In this document: piece after piece, positions 24,583-35,200 of the stretch | Layout: each line of letters starts with the position of its first letter | How positions within the stretch are numbered: position 1 is the first letter of the stretch | Assembly (NCBI RefSeq): GCF_012516375.2 | Contig: NZ_CP051204.2 | Location: 2,728,001-2,792,000, forward strand | Origin: Chitinophaga oryzae | Lineage (GTDB): Bacteria > Bacteroidota > Bacteroidia > Chitinophagales > Chitinophagaceae | Reading direction: 5' to 3' | Length of the DNA: 64,000 bases | Translations under genes and position numbers: made by a program | Notes under the pieces: model-generated | What the model saw: the letters and a program-made list of their open reading frames with translations, nothing else | Databases searched by the model: none | What the model was told of the DNA's origin: nothing

Positions 24583-25710
24583 TTATTGCAGCACGGCGAA
24601 AAGGGCGTCGATATCAGTTTTGTTGTTGTAGAAGTTGAGCGCCACTGTGAGCGTATTGTTTTTATAACGGGCCATCACGTTGTGTTGTACCAGCCGCTGA
24701 TTTTGTTCCGGTGATATTTTCAGTCGCTGTATCGACGAAAGATGTGGCTGTTCAAAGTCAGAGAGTACTTCGACCTGGTGCGCCGCTGCCTGTTCATGCA
24801 GGTAGTTAATCAGCAGGTGTATGTAAGCGTCGATGTCTGCAATGCCGATGGCTTCCAGGTACCGCAGGGCTTCACCGAGCAGCAGGATATTGAGAAAAGC
24901 CGGTGTGCCCTGTTCAAATACGGTAGCGTCCTTTTTCGGCGTAAACTGGGTATAGTCCTGCGTCGTATCAAAGTCGGGGTTGGGATAGGTGACATTGTAC
25001 CATCCCATGGTTTGGGGCGGATATTTTTCCAGTATTTGCTGAGACACGTACATGCCACCGGCGCCGTAGCCCGCGGCTGCCCATTTGTAGGTATGGAAAA
25101 TGAGGATGTCGATGTTGGCGGTTTTCACATCTATTTCATTGATGCCGAAAGACTGCGTGGCGTCTACGATCAGTATCAATCCATGTTTTTTACATAACGA
25201 GCCTATGGCCGCGAGGTCGTGACGGTAGCCGGAGCGGAACATGACATGGCTGAGGATCAGGATACGGGTATCGGAAGTGATTTGCTGTTCTATGGCGGTG
25301 ACAGGTATGGCGCCGTTTGCCTCCGGCTGTACCAGTCGCACGGGATGTCCGTGATGTATCCAGGGCACGAAGCTGGTAGGGAAATCATCTTTCATGGTAA
25401 GAATTTCAAACGTTCGGGGGAACATGCCCGTCAGCAGTCCCATCGCCTGTGCGGTATTGGTGATAAAAGCCATCTCCGAAGGGGATGCGTTCACGGTACG
25501 GGCCAGAGCAGCGCGGACCTGTTGCACTTCGGGATCCCAGGCGGGCATCACCCCGCGGCCCTGTTCACTCAGGTCAGTCAGTAGTTTTGTTGCTTTGGCC
25601 ACCAGCGGCTTGCTCACCGGACCGCCGCCATTGGTAAAGAGGTAAGTGTATTTACTGAAGACCGGGAAATCGGCTCTTATCTGTTCCCATTTGCGATTGC
25701 TGGCTTCCAT
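24583..25710 (-). CDS. Class V aminotransferase-fold PLP enzyme
   Basis: 375 aa. It has the fold of cysteine desulfurase and isopenicillin N epimerase-like enzymes. The PLP lysine is K209 in HTYKWAAAGYGAGGMYV and the ring-nitrogen Asp is D183 in IVDATQSFG. The substrate-side loops TNGGGPVSKP and ITNTAQAMGLL are typical. No active-site Cys loop of desulfurases is evident. The family includes EgtE, the C-S lyase of ergothioneine synthesis. An egt operon lacking a lyase lies about 10 kb away, so this is a possible but unproven candidate. It stands alone. Confidence 0.8.
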   Translation of the reverse strand: MEASNRKWEQIRADFPVFSKYTYLFTNGGGPVSKPLVAKATKLLTDLSEQGRGVMPAWDPEVQQVRAALARTVNASPSEMAFITNTAQAMGLLTGMFPRTFEILTMKDDFPTSFVPWIHHGHPVRLVQPEANGAIPVTAIEQQITSDTRILILSHVMFRSGYRHDLAAIGSLCKKHGLILIVDATQSFGINEIDVKTANIDILIFHTYKWAAAGYGAGGMYVSQQILEKYPPQTMGWYNVTYPNPDFDTTQDYTQFTPKKDATVFEQGTPAFLNILLLGEALRYLEAIGIADIDAYIHLLINYLHEQAAAHQVEVLSDFEQPHLSSIQRLKISPEQNQRLVQHNVMARYKNNTLTVALNFYNNKTDIDALFAVLQ

Positions 25711-25842
25711 CTTTCTATACTATTTTATTAATTGCTGATTCTTACTAAACAAACCGCCCGCACCCGTTTTATTTACAATATAAACACGATAACTTGCGAT
25801 GTACGACGGGAATTAATTCATATACAATTTAAGGCTTTTAGC

Positions 25843-27999
25843 ATGTTGAAAAAAAGAAAACTGCTGGCATATGCGATGGCGCTGCTACCGGTAGGAACAT
25901 TGTGTGCACAGGAACAGCCGTTGTTCCGAAAGGCAGGCGCGCCGCTGGACCAGCGTGTGAGTGATCTGCTGCATACGCTGACGTTATCCGAAAAAATCTC
26001 CCTGCTGGGGTATAACAGTCCCGCTATAGAGCGGCTGCATATTCCGGCGTATAACTGGTGGAATGAAGCACTGCACGGCATCGCCCGTGGCGGCGAGGCG
26101 ACCGTTTTTCCGCAGGCCGTCGGTCTGTCGGCTTCGTTTAACGCACCGCTGGCGAAGGCAGTAGCGGCATCCATCTCCACGGAAGCGCGTGCCAAATACA
26201 ACCTGGCGGTGGCCGCAGGGCGTCATGTGCAATATATGGGGCTCAATTTCTGGACACCTAATATCAACATTTTCCGCGATCCACGCTGGGGCCGGGGCCA
26301 GGAGACCTATGGAGAAGACCCATACCTGACGGGTGTTATGGCCGGCGCATTTGTGCAGGGCTTACAAGGCGACGAACCGGGAGCGCTGAAAACGGCTGCC
26401 TGCGCCAAACATTTTGCGGTGCATAGCGGACCGGAAGCGGACCGTCACAGTTTTAACGCTGTGGTGGATGAAAAAGACCTGCGGGAAACCTACCTGTATG
26501 CTTTTAAGAAGATGGTGGATGGTCATGTGGAATCCATTATGTGCGCCTATAACCGGGTGAACAGTCAGCCTTGCTGCACCGGAAACACACTGTTGCAGGA
26601 CATCCTGCGGAAGGAATGGAAGTTTGGCGGGCAGGTGGTGACCGACTGCTGGGCGCTGGATGATATCTGGTTGCGCCATAAGGCCATCCCTACGCGCGAA
26701 GAGGTGGCTGCGGCCGCGATCAAAGCCGGTGTTAACCTGGATTGCGCCAATATCTTACAGGACGATGTGTTAAAAGCGATCGATAAGGGCTGGCTGAAAC
26801 CGGCGGAGGTAGACAGTGCGCTGAGCGCCAGTCTGCGTACCCAGATGAAGCTTGGGCTGTACGATGCGCCGGGAGCCAGCCGTTACAGCGGTTACGGCGC
26901 CGACAGCGTTAACAACGCCTGGCATACCGCACTGGCCTTACAGGCCGCCAGAGAGAGTATGGTACTGCTGAAAAATAACGGCGTATTGCCGCTGCGTGCC
27001 GACAAATACGCCTCCATGCTGGTCACCGGTTCCAATTCCGCTTCGCTGGAAGCCCTGATGGGCAACTATCACGGCGTATCCGGCAATATGGTGACTTTTA
27101 CCGCCGGCCTCAGTAAAGCCGCGGGGCCCGGTATGGCGCTGCAATACGACCAGGGGTGCGACTTTACCGACACGCTGCATTTTGGCGGTATCTGGGCTTC
27201 CCAGAACTGTGATGTGACCGTTGCCGTGATAGGACTGACGCCACTGCTGGAAGGAGAAGAGGGGGATGCCTTCCTGTCTGCTTCCGGAGGAGATAAAAAT
27301 TCGTTGAGCCTTCCCCGTTCGCAGGTGGTTTTTATGCAGAAACTAAGGGCTGCGCACAAAAAGCCGATCATCGCCGTGGTAACGGCCGGCAGCGCGGTAG
27401 ATGTTTCCGCTATTGAACCGTATGCAGATGCGATCATCTTCGCGTGGTACCCGGGAGAACAAGGGGGGAATGCACTCGCGGATATCATCTTCGGAAAGTA
27501 TTCGCCCGCAGGGCGCCTCCCGGTCACCTTTTACCAGTCGCTCCAAGACCTGCCGGATTATAAGGACTATAGCATGAAAAACCGCACTTACCGTTATTTT
27601 ACCGGTAAGGTGGCCTATCCTTTCGGTTTCGGTCTGAGCTATACCACGTTTGCCTATGACTGGCAACAGGCGCCGGCAGCAGGTTACAAGGCGAATGACA
27701 CTATTCGTATGTCCGTTCAGGTACGTAATACCGGCAGCATGGATGGCGATGAGGTGTTGCAGGCGTATATCACTTATCCCAATCAGGAGAGGATGCCGCT
27801 GAAAGAGCTGAAAGCGTTTAAGCGGGTGCATGTAAAGCAAGGCGGCACAACTGCCGTAACGCTGGAAATACCGATGGCGGAATTGCAGAAGTGGGACCTG
27901 CAGCAGCAGCGCTGGAAATTGTATAAAGGGACGTATGGTGTGCATATCGGGTCATCATCCGCAGATTTCAGACTGACGCGCAACATCGTTGTGAAATAA
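25843..27999 (+). CDS. GH3 beta-glycosidase (xylosidase/glucosidase type)
   Basis: 718 aa from ATG 25843, giving a signal peptide ending GTLCAQ; an upstream ATG at 25732 adds 37 unlikely residues. GH3 layout: N-terminal TIM barrel (NWWNEALHGIARGG, FWTPNINIFRDPRWGRGQ, KHFAVHSGPE), nucleophile Asp at D268 in QVVTDCWALDD, an alpha/beta sandwich (VAVIGLTPLLEGEEGD, AIIFAWYPGEQGG) and a C-terminal fibronectin III-like domain (YPFGFGLSYTTF). The barrel motifs resemble beta-xylosidase/arabinofuranosidase-type GH3 enzymes. It is periplasmic and acts on oligosaccharides. It is not part of an obvious PUL and ends at a bidirectional terminator. Confidence 0.92.
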   Translation: MLKKRKLLAYAMALLPVGTLCAQEQPLFRKAGAPLDQRVSDLLHTLTLSEKISLLGYNSPAIERLHIPAYNWWNEALHGIARGGEATVFPQAVGLSASFNAPLAKAVAASISTEARAKYNLAVAAGRHVQYMGLNFWTPNINIFRDPRWGRGQETYGEDPYLTGVMAGAFVQGLQGDEPGALKTAACAKHFAVHSGPEADRHSFNAVVDEKDLRETYLYAFKKMVDGHVESIMCAYNRVNSQPCCTGNTLLQDILRKEWKFGGQVVTDCWALDDIWLRHKAIPTREEVAAAAIKAGVNLDCANILQDDVLKAIDKGWLKPAEVDSALSASLRTQMKLGLYDAPGASRYSGYGADSVNNAWHTALALQAARESMVLLKNNGVLPLRADKYASMLVTGSNSASLEALMGNYHGVSGNMVTFTAGLSKAAGPGMALQYDQGCDFTDTLHFGGIWASQNCDVTVAVIGLTPLLEGEEGDAFLSASGGDKNSLSLPRSQVVFMQKLRAAHKKPIIAVVTAGSAVDVSAIEPYADAIIFAWYPGEQGGNALADIIFGKYSPAGRLPVTFYQSLQDLPDYKDYSMKNRTYRYFTGKVAYPFGFGLSYTTFAYDWQQAPAAGYKANDTIRMSVQVRNTGSMDGDEVLQAYITYPNQERMPLKELKAFKRVHVKQGGTTAVTLEIPMAELQKWDLQQQRWKLYKGTYGVHIGSSSADFRLTRNIVVK

Positions 28000-28003
28000 A
28001 AAG

Positions 28004-28039
28004 AAAAATGCCAGGACGAAAGCCCTGGCATTTTTTTTT
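28004..28039. terminator. Bidirectional terminator between GH3 and antiporter genes
   Basis: AAAAATGCCAGG (28004-28015) pairs with CCTGGCATTTTT (28024-28035), with T-runs on both strands, in the gap between two convergent stop codons. Confidence 0.9.
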
Positions 28040-28042
28040 GGT

Positions 28043-29281
28043 TTATGCGGCGACCATCCTGTTGACCACCCGTTTGAGGGTAAGGCCCTGGACAATGATG
28101 GAGAACAGTACCACGAAATAGCTTCCTGAAAGGATGATTTCCTTATAGGGGGATTCGGGCAGCGACATAGCGAGTGCCACGGAGATACCCCCGCGAAGAC
28201 CGGCCCATACCAGTATGGTGATGCCTTTGTAGGTTGTTTTCAGCGACTTTTTCAGCAGCAATGAAGGGAGATAGATGCTCAGGGCCCTGGCCACCAGTAC
28301 GAAGGCCACGGCAAAGAGGCCGGTGAGCCAGTAGTTTTTAAGGAATGGCATGAGCACGATCTGCAGGCCGATCATCACGAAGAGGATGGTGTTGAGCAGT
28401 TCGTCTATCAGGTGCCACACGTTATGAAAGTAACGTTGCATGTCTTCGGACTGTTTGGTACCCAATGAGGTGTTGCCGAGGATGAGACCTGCGGACACCG
28501 CAGCCAGCGGGATAGAAACGTGCAGCATGGCGCCTGTAACGGAAATGACCATCACCATGGATAGAGACACCATGACGATGATCTGGAAGTCATCCACCCG
28601 TTTCATGGTGCGGTAAGCCACCAGGCCGGATATGACGCCTAACAGGATACCGCCGAATACTTCCTGGGAGAAGAGGGCGACGGTGTGGGAAAAGGAGACG
28701 TGCGCATCAGCGCTGGCCGCCAGTTCTTTCAGGATCACGAAGAGCAGGATGCCGGTACCGTCATTCAGCAGGGATTCGCCCCCGATGATGGTCTCCAGCG
28801 AAGAGGGTACTTTGGATTTTTTCAGCACGGACATCACCGCCACCGGGTCGGTAGGGGAAATGAGCGCGCCGAACAACAGGCAGTACAGCAGCGGCAGTTC
28901 AACATTTAACATGCCGGTAGCCCAATACAGCAGGTAGCCGAAGATGAAGGTAGACCCGATAACGCCGACGGTACTGAGTACCAGTACTGGATAGCGCTGT
29001 TCTTTCAGTTTCTGAAAATCAAATTGCAGGGCACTCGCAAACAGGAGGAAACCTAACATAATATCCAGCAGTGTTTGTGTAAAGTCGATGCTGCTGGTGA
29101 GTTCCTTGATGAACGCATAGGCATCGGGAAAAATTTTACCGGTAAACAGGATCAATAAGGACAATAGCAGTGAAACCACGATCACGCCTATGGTTCCGGG
29201 CAGTTTGATAAACCGGTTGTTGATGTACGAAATCAGCGCACTGATAGTGATTAAAGCCGTAATAATTGTAAAAGTGTTCAT
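28043..29281 (-). CDS. CPA1-type Na+/H+ antiporter
   Basis: 412 aa with about 12 membrane helices. Family features are ALISPTDPVAVMSVLKKSKVP (the ion-binding ND/TD region), IIGGESLLNDGTGILLF (the conserved acidic ND pair) and ILVWAGLRGGISVALAMSLP (arginine-glycine stretch). It exchanges Na+ (or K+) for H+ at the inner membrane for pH and salt homeostasis. It has no C-terminal regulatory domain. It is monocistronic, with an AraC regulator gene upstream on the same strand separated by 205 bases that include a strong hairpin. Confidence 0.92.
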   Translation of the reverse strand: MNTFTIITALITISALISYINNRFIKLPGTIGVIVVSLLLSLLILFTGKIFPDAYAFIKELTSSIDFTQTLLDIMLGFLLFASALQFDFQKLKEQRYPVLVLSTVGVIGSTFIFGYLLYWATGMLNVELPLLYCLLFGALISPTDPVAVMSVLKKSKVPSSLETIIGGESLLNDGTGILLFVILKELAASADAHVSFSHTVALFSQEVFGGILLGVISGLVAYRTMKRVDDFQIIVMVSLSMVMVISVTGAMLHVSIPLAAVSAGLILGNTSLGTKQSEDMQRYFHNVWHLIDELLNTILFVMIGLQIVLMPFLKNYWLTGLFAVAFVLVARALSIYLPSLLLKKSLKTTYKGITILVWAGLRGGISVALAMSLPESPYKEIILSGSYFVVLFSIIVQGLTLKRVVNRMVAA

Positions 29282-29432
29282 AGCCTCCAGATAATGCCAG
29301 TTAAAGAATACAGATTTAAAAATGATAATGCTATCACTATAGGGGGCGCTAAAGATAGAAAAACATTTGTAAATCGGCCTGCTGGCGGCCCGGAATGGCT
29401 ACTTTTTTAGCAGAAGGAAAGGAGAAGATATT

Positions 29433-29467
29433 CCGCTTGCCGCCTGAAAGACTTCAGGCGGCAGCGG
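29433..29467. other. Strong GC-rich hairpin
   Basis: CCGCTTGCCGCCTGAA (29433-29448) pairs with TTCAGGCGGCAGCGG (29453-29467) with one bulged base and a 4-base loop. It lies just after the AraC gene stop on the minus strand but lacks a T-run there. It is probably a transcript-end or processing hairpin. Confidence 0.6.
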
Positions 29468-29486
29468 ATAGATGCAAAGGACATGG

Positions 29487-30494
29487 TCATTGTGCGTTCC
29501 GTATGTATACGGGATCGCAATGGAAATAGTTGATGAATGCGATGGTGAATACGTTTTCGTCCGGCAGGCCGATGCTCTGTGCGATGTCGGAGAGGGAAAT
29601 ATTTTCATATACCAGCCGTTGGTAGGCTTTGAGCATTTTCTGCTGAAAGGCAAAGTCTTCCAGTGGAATGTAGAACATGTTTTCGAAGGCGCCTGCCAGC
29701 ACGGCGCTGGGCAGGTTGAAGAGAAAGGCGGTATGCATCAGGGGTGATTCCAGGTGCACATTGTCTTTCAGGTAGTCAAAGACTTTGATCAGCGTGTCGT
29801 CGTCTACCGGGCGGCGGATACCTTCAGGCGTGGCGTCCTGGCAGAGGTAGTTGCTGAAGATCGCTACGCAGCAGCGGCGCAGGAGGCATTCAGCCTGGTC
29901 TTCTATCAGGCGGCAATCCTTGATCACATCCAGCAACAGCTGGATGGCGATGTTGGTAGTGCAGTCGCGCTGGTTCAGCGGTTCGCTCTGGTCGGTAATT
30001 TTTTTCGAGAGGAGGCCTTTCAGTTCCGGGAATTCCCGTACCAGCGCGCCCATACAACCGGGGATGATGTTGATATGGAAACTGCTGATCTGTATGCCGG
30101 GAATCACCGGAACGGTATGCATTTGTTCCGGCAGGTTGAACAGGCAGATCTGCCGGCCTACCATGTTGAAGTCGCCTCTCCCGTGAATGTTCGCCACCAC
30201 GGCGTCTGCCTGGTTAAAATGCAGCGCCAGGATATGACGGGGTGAATAAGGCGTAAGCAGGATATTCTTTTTCGCCAGCACCTCGTGATGCCAGATGGAA
30301 AAATCTCTCACTTTAATGTTCTGACAGAACATATCGCAATCATTATCCTGTTTGAAGTACTGACGGGCAAAGGGAATTACCGTATCGTTGAAATCGTCAG
30401 GGATCAGTTCCAAAGGGGTAAAATACTGGTCATCTCGTTCTATCAGGAGTATTTTGCGTTCCGGAATGGGCTTGATAGTATTTTGATCATCCAT
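29487..30494 (-). CDS. AraC-family-like transcriptional regulator
   Basis: 335 aa. The N-terminal 210 residues look like an effector-binding region with no recognised ligand motif. The C-terminal 100 residues fit two helix-turn-helix units of AraC type: SPLMHTAFLFNLPSAVLAGAFENMFYIPLEDFAFQQKMLKAYQRL, then ISLSDIAQSIGLPDENVFTIAFINYFHCDPVYIRNAQ. The second unit ends where AraC proteins usually read 'F...G.(T/S)P..(Y/F)R', here FHCDPVYIR. The protein stops right after this, without the usual tail. Targets are unknown; the antiporter gene downstream is one candidate. Confidence 0.75.
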   Translation of the reverse strand: MDDQNTIKPIPERKILLIERDDQYFTPLELIPDDFNDTVIPFARQYFKQDNDCDMFCQNIKVRDFSIWHHEVLAKKNILLTPYSPRHILALHFNQADAVVANIHGRGDFNMVGRQICLFNLPEQMHTVPVIPGIQISSFHINIIPGCMGALVREFPELKGLLSKKITDQSEPLNQRDCTTNIAIQLLLDVIKDCRLIEDQAECLLRRCCVAIFSNYLCQDATPEGIRRPVDDDTLIKVFDYLKDNVHLESPLMHTAFLFNLPSAVLAGAFENMFYIPLEDFAFQQKMLKAYQRLVYENISLSDIAQSIGLPDENVFTIAFINYFHCDPVYIRNAQ

Positions 30495-30853
30495 AAATTA
30501 AATGAATAAAAATGCGATTAAACTAAATCGATCAATACATAATCCTTACTTTCAGGAATAGGTCAGTTGAAAAATCAATGGTTATTTGTGCCGGTGATAA
30601 TTGTTTTGTCATTATTTAAAACAGTGTATCACGCAGAAAAGTACTATGTCAAAATTGGGTTTTTTTCAAACAAAATAGAAGACTATTTATCCAGTCTTTA
30701 AATATGTTTATAAATTAACATCTTTCTTTCATCCGGAGAAATTTTTTTCCGGCAGAGATTGGGTTGATAGCTACAGTTACTTTACCTGTTGCAAAGATCG
30801 GGGAAAACGGTGTATATGCATCTCCCTGTTTACAAGGAGATGCACATTTTTTT
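30495..30853. other. AT-rich intergenic region with a plus-oriented terminator hairpin
   Basis: No ORF with coding character lies here. TGCATCTCC (30817-30825) pairs with GGAGATGCA (30836-30844) and is followed by CATTTTTTTCT on the plus strand, a good intrinsic terminator. No plus-strand gene precedes it. The adjacent genes are both on the minus strand, so the hairpin is wrongly oriented for the exporter gene. The region must also hold the AraC gene promoter, which I could not identify. Confidence 0.55.
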
Positions 30854-32092
30854 CTAATGGGACAGTACGGCGCTGCCTTTTTCGGCGGCGACGGTCGTTT
30901 TAATCTGCCGGCGGCCGGTGAATAGCACGGCTATCGCGAGAAGTGAAGCGCTGCACATGGTGAAGGCGAGCGGAACGGCGTTATGGGTGTCATAGAGGCT
31001 CACTACGGTCGCAGCCAGTGCGCCGATACCCATCTGCAGTGCGCCCATCAGGGCAGAAGCCGTGCCTGCGTTCCTGGTAAACGGCGCAAGACACAATGCA
31101 GCGGTATTGGGATTGATGAAGCCCATACAGCAGAGGAAAAAAAACAGCAGCGCCAGCAGGCCGGTAAGGCCGAGCCATTCGTTCCACGCGCTGACCGCCA
31201 TGATTACGGCTATCAGGCCCTGGAGCGTGAGCGCAACGGGCACGATCTGTTTGCTTTCATACCGTTTGAGCAGCACGCTGTTGACCTGGCTGCAGCCGAT
31301 GAAACCGATGGACAGGCCGGCGAAGATCCAGCCGTAGGTCTTGCCGTCGAGATGATATACATCCATAAACACCTGCGGTGAGCCGGATACGTAGGCAAAC
31401 AGCCCGGAGAATGCGATGGCGCCGGTGAAGGCGTACGTATAGAACTGCGGCGTGGTTGCCACTGTCCAGAAGCTCTGAATGATAGGGCCCGGTTTGAGAG
31501 AGAGGGCCGTGTCTGGTTTGTAGCTTTCCGGCAGCCACAGGACAGTGGCCAGCAGGAGCAGCAGGCCGATACCGCCCAGCACCACAAACACCGCATGCCA
31601 GTGAAATGCAGCGGACACATAGCCGCCAATGGTGGGGGCCAGCATAGGGGAGGCGCCCACCACCAGCATCAGCAATGCAAACACCCGCGCATTTTCCTTT
31701 ACGGGAAACAGGTCTCGCACCATTGCCACAGAGGCCACCGTAGCGGCACAACTGCCGAGCGCCTGTATAAAACGAAGGACCACGAGGCTATTCAACGTGC
31801 CCGCATATACGCAGCCCAGAGAGGCCGCGATATATACCAGCAGTCCCAGTATCAGCGGCGTTTTACGGCCAAAGCGGTCCAGCAATGGCCCGTACAGCAG
31901 CTGGCCGGCCGAAATGCCAATGAAGAAACTGGAGAGGGACAGCCCCACCCGCGCCTGCTCTACGCCAAAATCTTTGGCGATCGCAGGAAAACTCGGCAGG
32001 TACATATCTATGGAAAAAGGCGCCAACGCCGTCATAGCGCCCAGGATCAATATCAGGAAAAAATAGCCGGATCGGGTATGTTCTTGTGTCAC
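30854..32092 (-). CDS. Bcr/CflA-type MFS drug exporter
   Basis: 412 aa from a GTG at 32090-32092, giving (M)TQEHTRSGYFFLILILGAM. The longer reading from ATG 32131 overlaps a perfect -7 element, so it is rejected. Twelve membrane helices are predicted. Motif A (GPLLDRFGRKTPLILG) follows helix 2, and FSIDMYLPSFPAIAKDF in helix 1 is typical of the Bcr/CflA subfamily. VVGASPMLAPTIGGYV is the antiporter motif C region. It should pump drugs or metabolites out using the proton gradient. It is monocistronic and divergent from the large metalloprotease gene. Confidence 0.88.
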   Translation of the reverse strand: MTQEHTRSGYFFLILILGAMTALAPFSIDMYLPSFPAIAKDFGVEQARVGLSLSSFFIGISAGQLLYGPLLDRFGRKTPLILGLLVYIAASLGCVYAGTLNSLVVLRFIQALGSCAATVASVAMVRDLFPVKENARVFALLMLVVGASPMLAPTIGGYVSAAFHWHAVFVVLGGIGLLLLLATVLWLPESYKPDTALSLKPGPIIQSFWTVATTPQFYTYAFTGAIAFSGLFAYVSGSPQVFMDVYHLDGKTYGWIFAGLSIGFIGCSQVNSVLLKRYESKQIVPVALTLQGLIAVIMAVSAWNEWLGLTGLLALLFFFLCCMGFINPNTAALCLAPFTRNAGTASALMGALQMGIGALAATVVSLYDTHNAVPLAFTMCSASLLAIAVLFTGRRQIKTTVAAEKGSAVLSH

Positions 32093-32117
32093 AGTCTGTT
32101 GGTTTAGCGTCAAACAA

Positions 32118-32125
32118 CAAAAGTA
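32118..32125 (-). promoter_or_regulatory. -7 element of the MFS exporter gene
   Basis: TACTTTTG on the minus strand matches TAnnTTTG. It puts transcription start near 32111, about 19 bases before the GTG start at 32092. No clear -33 is visible. Confidence 0.55.
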
Positions 32126-32231
32126 GAACATCAGTTTTACACCTGCATCCCCTTAGCAGAATGATAATATTGATAGCAACATAGACGAAAATGATAACTA
32201 CCGGTTGAAAATTAATTATAATTAATTTATA

Positions 32232-32239
32232 TATATTTG
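32232..32239 (+). promoter_or_regulatory. -7 element of the metalloprotease gene
   Basis: TATATTTG matches TAnnTTTG, with a TTG at 32205-32207 (24-base spacer, slightly long). It lies 20 bases before the ATG at 32260. Confidence 0.6.
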
Positions 32240-32259
32240 CGCTTCCTATAATTGTCGAG

Positions 32260-35200
32260 ATGAGCACTTCCATATTGAAAAGCCTGGCCGCCGCTTTATT
32301 GCTGGCGCTGGGCCCTCTCCTGACCTATGCCCAGGAGGGAATGCCGGCCACGGTACGGCCCTGCGGCACTGATCTTTTACTACAGCAATGGCGGCAGGAT
32401 CCGTCTTTTCTGGCGCGGGAGCAAGCCATCAACCAGGCGTTGCTCCAACGTCATTACGTAAAAGCGCCGGGCGCACCGGCAGCAGATCCGGCCATCATCA
32501 CCCTGCCGGTAGTGGTGCACATCCTGAATGAAAACCTCAACGCCTATACGGACCTGGACGTGGCCAACGCCATCCGGCAACTGAATGAAGCTTACAGCGC
32601 CACAGGGGCTTTTACCGGCGGCCGTACGGACACTAAAATCCGTTTCTGCCTCGCCCAAACAGCCCCCGACGGCGGCCGCACCAGCGGTATCCTCCGCAGC
32701 TACTCCTATCTGAACGATTTTGACGTAGACATGGAAGGGGGAGAAGTAACGGATATGGGCGCGTGGGACCGTGCCCGTTATATTAACATCTGGGTGGTAT
32801 CCTCCATCCGCTCTGACTATATGCAGGACTTTAGCTGCGGTAAATGGAGCCGGCTGACCATGGGCGGTTATGCCAGCGCCGGCGGAGATATTGTGGTCGC
32901 CGGACTGGGCACAGGCGTGCTGGCCCACGAAATGGGGCACTACCTCAGCCTGCTGCATACCTTCGCGGCGCGGGATTGTAAAAACAATGACTGTCTCACC
33001 GACGGGGATATGGTCTGCGATACCCCGCCCGAAAAAACCATCACCGGCGGCTACGCCTGCAGCGCCCCGCAAAACTCCTGCAGCTCGGATACCTTGTCCG
33101 GCTTCACCGTCGACGTGCCCGACCTGCCGGACAATTTCATGGACTATGGCCAGGGCACCGGCTGTATCCTGGGCTTCACGCCGGGGCAGACAGAACGCAT
33201 GCGTAATTTCATCGCTGCCGCGCTGCCACTGATGCAAGCCAGCACCGTCTGCAACGATCCCTGCGCCGGCTCACTCACCGCCGCCTTCACCCGCGACATC
33301 GCCTATCCCGTGGTAGGGGAAGTGGTGACCTTTACGGCTGCCGTAGCTGCAGGACAATCCGTACAGTGGCTGGTAGACGGCGCACCTGCCGGAACGGGCG
33401 TTACCCTGGCGCTGCCGGTCACCACACAGAAAACCTACCAGCTGGCATTGCGTGTAACCGATAACGTGACCGGCTGCCAGGCTTCCACGACAGACGCCAT
33501 GCCGGTGAGCTGCGGCGTAGTGGCCCGATTCTATCCTGATAAACGCAAAATCGCTTCCAAACTGGGCATACAGACTGACCATGTAGTGTTTACCAACCGC
33601 TCCCGCAATGCGACCGCCTGGAAATGGCTGGTCAGCAACGACAAAGGCATGGCCGAAACAGTGGTGAGTACGGACGAACAACTGGATTATGTTTTCAATT
33701 CGCCCGGCAACTATAAAGTACGCCTGTACGCTACCGACGGACACTGTGAAGACTATACCAACCCGGTGACCATCGTGGTGGACGATCCCACTGCCGACGG
33801 GGTGGTGTACGTATCGGGGGTGGAATGTTATCAGCAGAACAAGCTGCGCGTGAAACTTTATTTTGAAAACAAGGGATACCAGACCATCCCTAAAAATACC
33901 CCTGTCTCTTTTTATGACGATGATCCGCGGCCGGGCAAAGGCAGGCGGTTAGGCACACCTTTCCTGCTGCCGGCAGACCTGCCCGGTAAATGCGTATCCG
34001 TATTGTATACCACCATTGTGGATGCTGGCCGTGAAGGCATAGATACGCTGGTGACGGTGATGAACGACAACGGCGCTGTTTTCCCGGTAGTGCTGCCCAA
34101 TACCAGCGTGGAAGAAAGCAATTATGGCAACAACTTCAGCTTTAAAAAAGGCTTCCGCTTTCATGTGTCTCTTGCGCCGGGCGACTATACGCTCACGCCA
34201 CAGCAGCAGCTGGTGCTGAAGCCTTCTTCCAGGGGAGGTACCCTCACCAGCGCGGTATGGGAAACATCTCCCTATCTGGATTGCAGCACCTGCATCAACG
34301 CTACTTTTACCGCACCCTATCGCAAAGACACGGTTACTGCCGTGAAGGTGCGCGGCTATAGCCAGTACGCGTGTTATGCCGATACCATGGCCACTTTGCA
34401 CATCCCCCCGGTAGATGATTATACCGTCAAGCTGGACAAGGTGACCTGTTCCCGCGGCGACAGCCTGCATGTGGACTTTTCCCTGTGCAACGCCTATGCT
34501 CCGGGCAATATTCCTGCTACCTTGCAGGTCGACTTTTACGACCGTGCGCCGGGAAATCCTGCCGCGGTGAAGCTGGGCAACACCTTTCTTACACCAATGG
34601 CTTCCGCAGGCACCTGTAGCAGTTACGGGCAGTATCTCCGGAATACAGCCACGGGGCAGGTGGTGGCGGTGGTGAATAAAGATCACCGGCCCTTCCCGCC
34701 CACTACGGGTTTGAATGAGACAGATTATACCAACAATACGCATACGCTGGGTTATGTGCCGCCGGTGTTGACAGTCTTCCCGCAGGATACGACCGTATTC
34801 CGCAAGGCGCCTTTTCATTTTTATTACAAAGTGACCGGTTTTGATCCGGCTGCGGTCCGATGGGATAACAGTGACGCTTATACGATGGACTGCAATGACT
34901 GTCCCGCGCCATCCGTCCGGATGCTGGATAGCAGCCGGATAGGGCTAACGTTGACAAACCGTTACGGGTGTGTGCTTAAAGGAGAGGAGTATGTGCACCT
35001 TGTTCCGCCGGACCTGACGGTTAGTTTATTATCGGCGCGTTGTTATGATAATGAGCATATCCTTGTGAAGTTTAAGGTATGTGTGGCGAACGGTTACGAC
35101 AGCATTTTCAGGAAGCTGCCGGTTTCTTTTTACAACGGTGATCCCGGTAATGAACGTACGAAAGTACTGGAGCCGTTGTTTTATACGCCTGCGCCGCAGG

